Positions 5,677-9,081 of a stretch of 9,081 bases of DNA are shown in pieces (position 1 is the first letter of the stretch; each line of letters opens with the position of its first letter). The DNA lies in contig JAZGAA010000049.1 of assembly GCA_036444215.1 (NCBI GenBank), forward strand, positions 1-9,081, given 5' to 3'. Source of the DNA: CAJVXI01 sp036444215. Its GTDB lineage: Bacteria > Patescibacteriota > Minisyncoccia > UBA6257 > UBA9933. The notes beneath the pieces are model-generated. The model searched no databases. It was given only the letters and a program-made list of their open reading frames with translations, and was not told where the DNA came from. The position numbers were made by a program, and so were the translations under genes.

Positions 5677-6571
5677 AGATATTTAAAACCGCTTTGATGC
5701 CGTCTCCAATGGCGACATTGTTCTGTTTGTACAAAACATCAGTGATATCGCCGGCTGCCCAAATTCCTTTCTGAGACGTTTTTTGGGTTTTATGGTCAAT
5801 AATAATTTGTTTATATTTATTTAACTCAACCAAATCTTTTACTAAATCACTGTTCGGCTCATAGCCAATAGATACGAAAATTCCTTCAAGTTCAATTCTT
5901 TTTATTTCTTCGCTCTGACGATCCTGATATTTAAGTCCTTTAACAAAATTGTCACCTAAAACTTCCTGAACCGCTGCCATAGTAATTATCCTTACTTTAG
6001 GATTATTTTTAATTTTTTCTTGAAGAATCTGGTCGCCTTTTAATGATTCCGTAAATTCAATAAGATAAATTTTTGGAACGTATGGAAGTAAATCAATAAC
6101 GGCACCTAATCCTGAATTGCCTCCACCGATAACAGCCACGGTTTTATCCTTAAAAAGCGGGGCATCACATATAGAACAATAAGAAACGCCTTTACCTTCA
6201 AATTCTTTTTCTCCGGGTACGTTTAATCTGCGGTAACGGCTGCCAACAGCAATTAATAGAGTTTTTGATTCAAACTTTTCATTTTTGTCCGTTGTCGCCA
6301 TAAAAATATCCCCTTTCTTCTCTAAGCCAGAAACTGAAATGCCGCTTTTAATGTCAATTCCATCCTGAGCGCGCAAATGCTCTTCCATCGCTTCTGCTAA
6401 TTTAACTCCTGAAATTGATTTAATGCCGATAAAATTATTAATTTCTGCGGCAATAGTTGACTGACCGCCAAAACTTTTGGCAATCAACAAGGTTTTTATT
6501 TTTTTGCGGGAAGCGTAGATACCGGCTGCCACTGCCGCCGGACCCCCGCCCACAATGATTAAATCATACAT
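5651..6571 (-). CDS. AhpF-like/thioredoxin-reductase-like flavin disulfide reductase
   Basis: An FAD enzyme that passes electrons from NAD(P)H through a CxxC pair to a thioredoxin-fold partner. The 306 residues match low-molecular-weight thioredoxin reductases in length. FAD site: VGGGPAA (7-13) and AAGD (272-275). Active site: CSIC, Cys132 and Cys135. Second nucleotide fold: VIGGGNSGLGA (147-157). Several features match the reductase part of AhpF rather than TrxB: GGGNSG in place of GGGDSA, LIEFTESLKGDQ.LQ (170-183) in place of the HRR 2'-phosphate motif, and IFVSIGYEPN and YKQNNVAIGDG near the end. This suggests NADH preference, as in Clostridium Cp34. The AhpF N-terminal thioredoxin-like domains are absent, and a glutaredoxin gene lies about 360 bp upstream. 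It overlaps the exchanger gene by 26 bases. A name of trxB would also be defensible. Confidence 0.93.
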   Translation of the reverse strand: MYDLIIVGGGPAAVAAGIYASRKKIKTLLIAKSFGGQSTIAAEINNFIGIKSISGVKLAEAMEEHLRAQDGIDIKSGISVSGLEKKGDIFMATTDKNEKFESKTLLIAVGSRYRRLNVPGEKEFEGKGVSYCSICDAPLFKDKTVAVIGGGNSGLGAVIDLLPYVPKIYLIEFTESLKGDQILQEKIKNNPKVRIITMAAVQEVLGDNFVKGLKYQDRQSEEIKRIELEGIFVSIGYEPNSDLVKDLVELNKYKQIIIDHKTQKTSQKGIWAAGDITDVLYKQNNVAIGDGIKAVLNIYDYLRTRS

Positions 6572-6576
6572 ACGCC

Positions 6577-6627
6577 ATAATTATATAAATTTTTAAGCAA
6601 AAGCGCAAAAAATTTATATATAATTAT
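6577..6627. repeat. AT-only imperfect inverted repeat before the reductase gene
   Basis: TATATAAATTTTT (6582-6594) is perfectly complementary to AAAAATTTATATA (6608-6620), with a 13-base loop. Five more pairs (6577-6581 with 6623-6627) follow a 2-base bulge. It spans the predicted promoter of the reductase gene. It could form a hairpin or cruciform, but its low stability makes it a poor terminator. Confidence 0.6.
6580..6608 (-). promoter_or_regulatory. Possible promoter of the reductase-exchanger pair
   Basis: On the minus strand there is a perfect -10, TATAAT (6585-6580), and a weak -35, TTGCGC (6608-6603, three of six), 17 bases apart. The -10 ends nine bases before the ATG at 6571, so the message would be nearly leaderless. 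A strong terminator upstream makes a promoter in this gap necessary. Confidence 0.45.
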
Positions 6628-6643
6628 TAAGCAGTTTTATTGT

Positions 6644-6660
6644 TCCGATGTCCCATCGGA
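6644..6660. repeat. 7-bp perfect hairpin between terminator and reductase promoter
   Basis: TCCGATG (6644-6650) and CATCGGA (6654-6660) are exact complements around a 3-base loop. There is no U-tract on either side, so it is not a standard terminator. It could be an operator or an RNA structure; no function is assigned. Confidence 0.5.
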
Positions 6661-6675
6661 GATAAAGCTCTTAAC

Positions 6676-6704
6676 AAAAAACTCGCCCTGGATAGGGCGA
6701 GTTT
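6676..6704 (-). terminator. Rho-independent terminator after the four-cysteine gene
   Basis: Perfect 11-bp stem, AAACTCGCCCT (6679-6689) with AGGGCGAGTTT (6694-6704), and a 4-base loop. On the minus strand the GC-rich stem runs into six Ts and then GTT. It lies 13 bases after the stop of the 49-residue gene, so it ends the DsbA-SPW-glutaredoxin-four-Cys transcript. Confidence 0.9.
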
Positions 6705-6717
6705 AGATGGTAATTTA

Positions 6718-6867
6718 CTAAGCAGCAGGAGTATCTTCTCCTTCTTTAGGAGCTTCTTTAGGAGCTTCAGTAGAAGCACCCTCCGCTTGCTCTTCAACCA
6801 TAGGAGCGCCACAGCACTCTTTCCCCTCGTCTGAGGTACCATTACATTTATTACATTTGTAAGCCAT
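6718..6867 (-). CDS. 49-residue desulforedoxin-like / zinc-ribbon four-cysteine protein
   Basis: A small soluble protein with cysteines at 5, 8, 18 and 19 in the pattern YKCNKCN...CCGAPM. Desulforedoxin and the N-terminal domain of desulfoferrodoxin have the same YKCxxCG ... CCGxxM arrangement, but with a longer loop (about 15 residues, here 9), and bind one iron with four cysteines. Here either Fe or Zn is possible. After residue 24 the protein is an acidic, disordered tail that includes EAPK twice, coded by two identical 12-bp DNA units (6745-6768). The ATG (6867) has no Shine-Dalgarno; the gene is 66 bp after the glutaredoxin stop and is followed directly by a strong terminator, which supports a real, expressed gene. 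Role is unknown: electron carrier in the neighbouring thiol system, or a plain zinc-ribbon. Confidence 0.75.
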   Translation of the reverse strand: MAYKCNKCNGTSDEGKECCGAPMVEEQAEGASTEAPKEAPKEGEDTPAA

Positions 6868-6933
6868 AATAATTTTATTTTCTTACTTAAACAAACAAAA
6901 AACGACCTTTTATTAAATAATCGTATTTTATGA

Positions 6934-7164
6934 TTATTTTATCCCCAATGCTTTTTCAAGCTCAGGACGGTTAAATCCTACTATAATTGTTCCATCAATG
7001 TCAAGTACTGGCACTCCCATCTGGTGAGATTTGTCAATCATCTCTTGCCGGGCTTTTTCATCCTCGGCAACATTCAATTCTTCGTAATCAACGTTTTTTT
7101 TCTTTAAAAATTCCTTTACCATGTCACAATAAGGACAGGTTGAGGTTGTGTAGAGTTTTACCAT
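6934..7164 (-). CDS. Glutaredoxin-like protein, YruB-type
   Basis: A 76-residue cytoplasmic thioredoxin-fold protein that reduces disulfides. Active site CPYC (Cys10, Cys13) sits in YTTSTCPYC; the cis-Pro is in GVPVLDIDG (Pro52); IIVGFNRPELEKALG ends the fold. The V-P-V and I-V-G-F pattern is that of the YruB-type glutaredoxin-like family. I chose ATG 7164: a longer reading frame from 7203 adds 13 residues (MEIRHRFVLISIF) that come from the neighbouring repeat and do not belong to the family. A YruB-type glutaredoxin (Cp9) is the known partner of an AhpF-like reductase (Cp34) in Clostridium pasteurianum, and an AhpF-like gene follows about 360 bp downstream here. Probably co-transcribed with the upstream SPW and DsbA-like genes, since the 77-bp gap shows no good promoter. 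Confidence 0.94.
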   Translation of the reverse strand: MVKLYTTSTCPYCDMVKEFLKKKNVDYEELNVAEDEKARQEMIDKSHQMGVPVLDIDGTIIVGFNRPELEKALGIK

Positions 7165-7191
7165 AAATATACTAATCAACACAAATCTATG

Positions 7192-7235
7192 ACGAATTTC
7201 CACGAATCACGAATTCGTGATTAGTGAAGATTCGT
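7192..7235. repeat. 44-bp near-perfect inverted repeat
   Basis: Two 22-base arms (7192-7213 and 7214-7235) match at 19 positions with no loop. The centre AATCACGAATTCGTGATT (7205-7222) is a perfect 18-bp palindrome. It lies between the SPW gene and the glutaredoxin gene and would be transcribed. There is no U-tract, so it could be an RNA stabiliser or processing site, or just a repeat remnant. Confidence 0.85.
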
Positions 7236-7256
7236 AACAAATTAGTGAATATTCGT
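7220..7256. repeat. 16-bp direct repeat ending in the SPW gene
   Basis: ATTAGTGAAGATTCGT (7220-7235) and ATTAGTGAATATTCGT (7241-7256) differ at one base and are 21 bases apart. The first is the right arm of the 44-bp inverted repeat; a decayed inverted copy is in the left arm. The second contains the SPW gene's stop (complement of 7242-7244) and its last codons. Confidence 0.85.
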
Positions 7257-7412
7257 TTTTCCACCGAACAATGCCCAGAGCGAAAATATCACTATTGCAG
7301 TTCCAGCCACTATATTACTCCATAAAGCCATATTATTAACGTAAAATCCAAGCAGCCAGGGCGAAACCACTATCCAAAGACCTAGAATTAATTGAAGCCA
7401 ATTAAAAATCAT
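7242..7412 (-). CDS. SPW-repeat small membrane protein (56 residues)
   Basis: A short two-helix membrane protein. Helix 1 is about 5-23 and contains LGLWIVVSPWLLGF (10-23), the signature of the SPW repeat family; helix 2 is about 33-50 (NIVAGTAIVIFSLWALFG). The spacing from the S-P-W to the W-S-N-I-V-A-G segment also fits one SPW unit. Family members often carry two units; only one is present. Their function is not known. It starts 10 bases after the DsbA-like gene's stop, so the two are surely co-transcribed. The ATG (7412) has no Shine-Dalgarno. The last four codons (TNIH) and the stop lie in a copy of the 16-bp repeat, so the end may be set by the repeat. Confidence 0.85.
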   Translation of the reverse strand: MIFNWLQLILGLWIVVSPWLLGFYVNNMALWSNIVAGTAIVIFSLWALFGGKTNIH

Positions 7413-7422
7413 AATAAAAAAA

Positions 7423-8142
7423 CTAGTTAATTAGCGCTTCCTCAATAGCTTCGGCAAAAACGTCATAAGGATATGCCCCTTGAATCATCTTATCATTAAT
7501 AAAAATAGTTGGAGTTGAAATTCTTTGTTCCATTACAGCTTTGGCTTCGTTAATGTCATTTTCAACTTCGCTGGCATATCTTTGGGAATCAAAACAATTT
7601 AAAAATTCGTCAACATTCATTTCTAAATCAGAAGCAATTTTCTGGAAGGTCTCTCGGTTTAAATTTCCCGTATGCTCGTTGTTTCCTTTTTCTTGAAATT
7701 CTTTGTATTCGGTTTCGTATAAATTATCATGATACTGCCAATACTTTCCTTGGTCTTTGGCGCATTCAGCGGCCTGCGCAGCTAGCGTTGATTCTGGACC
7801 CAAAAAAGCTAAATCCTTATGAACTAATTTAACTTTGCCGGTTTCAACGTAATTTTGCCGAATTAATGATTCTGACTCTTTGAAAAATTTGCCGCAAAAA
7901 GGACATTGATAATCGCCGAAAACAATTACTGTGACAGGCGCTTCCGGGTCGCCTAAAACAACATCATCGCCAATCTGGGGCTCGGTAAGTGCTTCTTGCC
8001 CCTTATCCGTTTCTATCCGTTCATCATCCGAGCGGTCAACGTTCTTTAGCCCGGCACTGTAAATCAACGAGCCGGCAATTAAAACCGCGGCAATTAAAAT
8101 ACTTATGGATAAAAACTTGTCTGATTTTTTTTGATTTTCCAC
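7423..8142 (-). CDS. DsbA-like membrane-anchored thioredoxin (Thioredoxin_4 type)
   Basis: An extracytoplasmic thiol oxidoreductase, likely making or shuffling disulfides in exported proteins. With the GTG start it has 239 residues: a basic N-terminus, one membrane helix (about 10-31) as uncleaved anchor, an acidic linker (33-58), then a DsbA-type fold. GDPEAPVTVIVFGDYQCPFC (64-83) carries the CPFC active site (Cys80, Cys83). An inserted helical part has Cys127 and Cys183, and the cis-Pro loop is STPTIFIND (209-217). The GTG at 8142 is preferred over the upstream TTG (8178): the TTG falls within the predicted promoter spacer and the extra residues are hydrophobic and unlike the family. First gene of the SPW-glutaredoxin-four-Cys set. 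The stop is embedded in ACTAGTTAATTAG, related to the 8-bp repeat. A VKOR or DsbB partner is not visible here. Confidence 0.93.
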   Translation of the reverse strand: MENQKKSDKFLSISILIAAVLIAGSLIYSAGLKNVDRSDDERIETDKGQEALTEPQIGDDVVLGDPEAPVTVIVFGDYQCPFCGKFFKESESLIRQNYVETGKVKLVHKDLAFLGPESTLAAQAAECAKDQGKYWQYHDNLYETEYKEFQEKGNNEHTGNLNRETFQKIASDLEMNVDEFLNCFDSQRYASEVENDINEAKAVMEQRISTPTIFINDKMIQGAYPYDVFAEAIEEALIN

Positions 8143-8160
8143 AATGAAATAGTGTAGAAT
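8131..8160 (+). promoter_or_regulatory. Possible promoter of the sugar transferase gene
   Basis: -35 TTGATT (8131-8136, four of six), 18-base spacer, -10 TAGAAT (8155-8160, five of six). Start would be near 8167 with a leader of about 38 bases. It lies over the first codons of the DsbA-like gene. Weak evidence. Confidence 0.3.
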
Positions 8161-8161
8161 T

Positions 8162-8190
8162 ATTAAATATACCGACAACCTAATTGTCAG
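8162..8190 (-). promoter_or_regulatory. Predicted promoter of the DsbA-like gene
   Basis: On the minus strand, -35 CTGACA (8190-8185, five of six), 17-base spacer, -10 TTTAAT (8167-8162, five of six). Transcription would begin near 8155, about 13 bases before the GTG start and after the alternative TTG, so it decides the start. A short inverted repeat, GACAA/TTGTC (8174-8178 and 8184-8188), overlaps the -35 and spacer and could be a regulator site. Confidence 0.55.
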
Positions 8191-8204
8191 TCCTAACTAA
8201 ATAA

Positions 8205-9081
8205 ATGTCAAGAGTAAAAACAATAATAATACTATTAGGCGACATCATTATTCTATACGGGTCATTGGCCCTTACTTTATTATTCCGTTATGAATCGTCT
8301 TATTTCAAAGAATCATTCTTAACCCACCTTAAGCCATTTTCCTTAATCTTCATTATTTGGCTTTTAGTTTTCTATCTGGCTGACCTTTACCAGAACAAAA
8401 TCCTTAAAAACAATTTCTCATTAGCCCGCGCTCTTATCCCGGCCATTGCCATCAGCGCCGTTATTTCGGTTATCTTCTTTTACGTCTTAACACCACTTTT
8501 CCATCTTACCCCAAAAACCAATCTTTTGATATTCGCTGTTGTTTTCGGAATTTTGGATTTTGGCTGGAGAATGTTAATGATTAAAATTCTAATTAAAAGC
8601 GGGTGGCGTACCAATTTATTAATTATTGACAATTCCGAAACCATAACTGAAACCACATCTTATTTAGAATCCAATCCTCAATTTGGCTATGATATCAGTC
8701 ATTGGGTAAAAGAAGAGTTGAATGATGATAATTTAAAAAAGCTGGGAAAAACAATTACTGATGATGAAATTGACATAATTATTATTCCTTCCCACATCAT
8801 TAAAAAAAATGCTTCGGCTATTAAATTTATTTATAAATTATTGCCCTTAAAAATTGGAGTTATGGACTCAGCGAGTTTTTACGAATCTGTTTTCCAAAAA
8901 GTTCCAATTGATGAGCTTGAAGAAAGTTGGTTTATTGAAAAAATAACAACACGGCGCCATGTTTATGATGCCACAAAAAGAACTATGGATGCTGTTTTGG
9001 CATCCCTGTTGAGTATAATTTTGCTACCCCTAACCATTATTATTGCGATTTTAATTAAAACTACTTCACGAGGAACAGTAA
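8205..9081 (+). CDS. Polyprenyl-phosphate sugar-1-phosphate transferase, WbaP/WcaJ family (3' part cut by window edge)
   Basis: An inner-membrane enzyme that transfers a sugar phosphate from a nucleotide sugar to undecaprenyl phosphate, starting glycan synthesis for exopolysaccharide, O-antigen-like polymer or glycoprotein. The 292 visible codons hold four N-terminal helices (about 5-27, 44-61, 75-95, 107-126) and a cytoplasmic Rossmann-like middle domain (about 136-245, LLIIDNSETIT at its start). The catalytic PF02397-type domain then begins: RHVYDATKRTMDAVLASLLS (251-270), a re-entrant hydrophobic segment and IKTTSRGT (284-291), matching the family's K-R-x-x-D and I-K-x-x-S-x-G-P pattern. 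The end with the catalytic Asp-Glu pair is outside the window. ATG 8205 has no Shine-Dalgarno. It is divergent from the DsbA-like gene and may open a surface-glycan cluster to the right. Confidence 0.92.
   Translation, partial: MSRVKTIIILLGDIIILYGSLALTLLFRYESSYFKESFLTHLKPFSLIFIIWLLVFYLADLYQNKILKNNFSLARALIPAIAISAVISVIFFYVLTPLFHLTPKTNLLIFAVVFGILDFGWRMLMIKILIKSGWRTNLLIIDNSETITETTSYLESNPQFGYDISHWVKEELNDDNLKKLGKTITDDEIDIIIIPSHIIKKNASAIKFIYKLLPLKIGVMDSASFYESVFQKVPIDELEESWFIEKITTRRHVYDATKRTMDAVLASLLSIILLPLTIIIAILIKTTSRGTV

Noticed and set aside
6627..6842. 71-residue minus-strand frame and its plus-strand counterpart at 6640-6834
   Set aside because: They overlap the four-cysteine gene and the terminator in other frames, are Lys/Leu or Ser/Phe/Arg-rich, and resemble no family. 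The 49-residue frame with CxxC and CCG is far more credible.
6915..6939. 8-bp stem AAATAATC/GATTATTT at the glutaredoxin stop as a terminator
   Set aside because: AT-only, 9-base loop and no U-tract after it on the minus strand; co-transcription with the four-cysteine gene is more likely.
7165..7203. Longer start for the glutaredoxin (13 extra residues)
   Set aside because: The added residues are coded by the repeat and AT-rich spacer, and the family begins at MVKLYTTSTCPYC.
7192..7235. Transposon end or insertion-sequence remnant
   Set aside because: There is no transposase frame, no target duplication, and the arms meet without a central element.
8143..8178. TTG start for the DsbA-like protein
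   Set aside because: It lies in the spacer of the predicted promoter, and the extra residues (SVYLIILHYFI) would give a second hydrophobic run before a basic patch, unlike relatives.

Overview
The window looks like a piece of an AT-rich (roughly mid-30s % G+C by eye), gene-dense, small-genome bacterium. The best guess is a Candidate Phyla Radiation (Patescibacteria, Parcubacteria-like) lineage. The reasons are a compact type IV pilus operon with no pilP/pilQ, a small DsbA-like membrane-anchored thioredoxin, an SPW-repeat mini-protein, a tiny CxxC/CCG metal-binding protein, very short spacers, and no convincing Shine-Dalgarno sequence before any start. The lineage is inferred; no ribosomal RNA or marker gene is present to prove it.

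Layout. Positions 1-3815 (minus strand) are a type IV pilus operon read right to left: pilM, pilN, pilO, a 95-residue one-pass membrane protein, and the pilB/GspE-type ATPase, cut by the left edge. Divergent from pilM is comF (plus, 3923-4681), a phosphoribosyltransferase-fold competence protein. The pilM-comF gap is built almost wholly from short degenerate tandem repeats and carries face-to-face promoters that share one palindromic -10. comF meets a CaCA-type cation exchanger (minus, 4678-5676) with the two stop codons overlapping in one CTAG. The exchanger is overlapped by an AhpF-like, CxxC-containing flavin disulfide reductase (minus, 5651-6571).

Positions 6676-8142 (minus) form a redox/envelope gene set: a DsbA-like thioredoxin with a GTG start, a 56-residue SPW-repeat membrane protein, a YruB-type glutaredoxin, and a 49-residue desulforedoxin-like four-cysteine protein, ending in a clear rho-independent terminator. 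Divergent from it is a polyprenyl-phosphate sugar transferase (plus, from 8205), cut by the right edge before most of its catalytic domain.

How it fits together. The PilB motor, the PilM-PilN-PilO platform and ComF together suggest pilus-driven adhesion or DNA uptake. The AhpF-like reductase and the YruB-type glutaredoxin match the two-protein NADH-to-disulfide relay known from Clostridium (Cp34/Cp9), with a DsbA-like protein outside the membrane. No peroxidase is visible in the window.

The most unusual signal is structural. Several families of short degenerate repeats (7, 8, 10, about 14 and 16 bp periods) sit at gene boundaries and inside comF. Where they border genes they supply stop codons and -35 elements. 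Inside comF, the repeat units that would place a stop in frame are the ones that carry a different codon.
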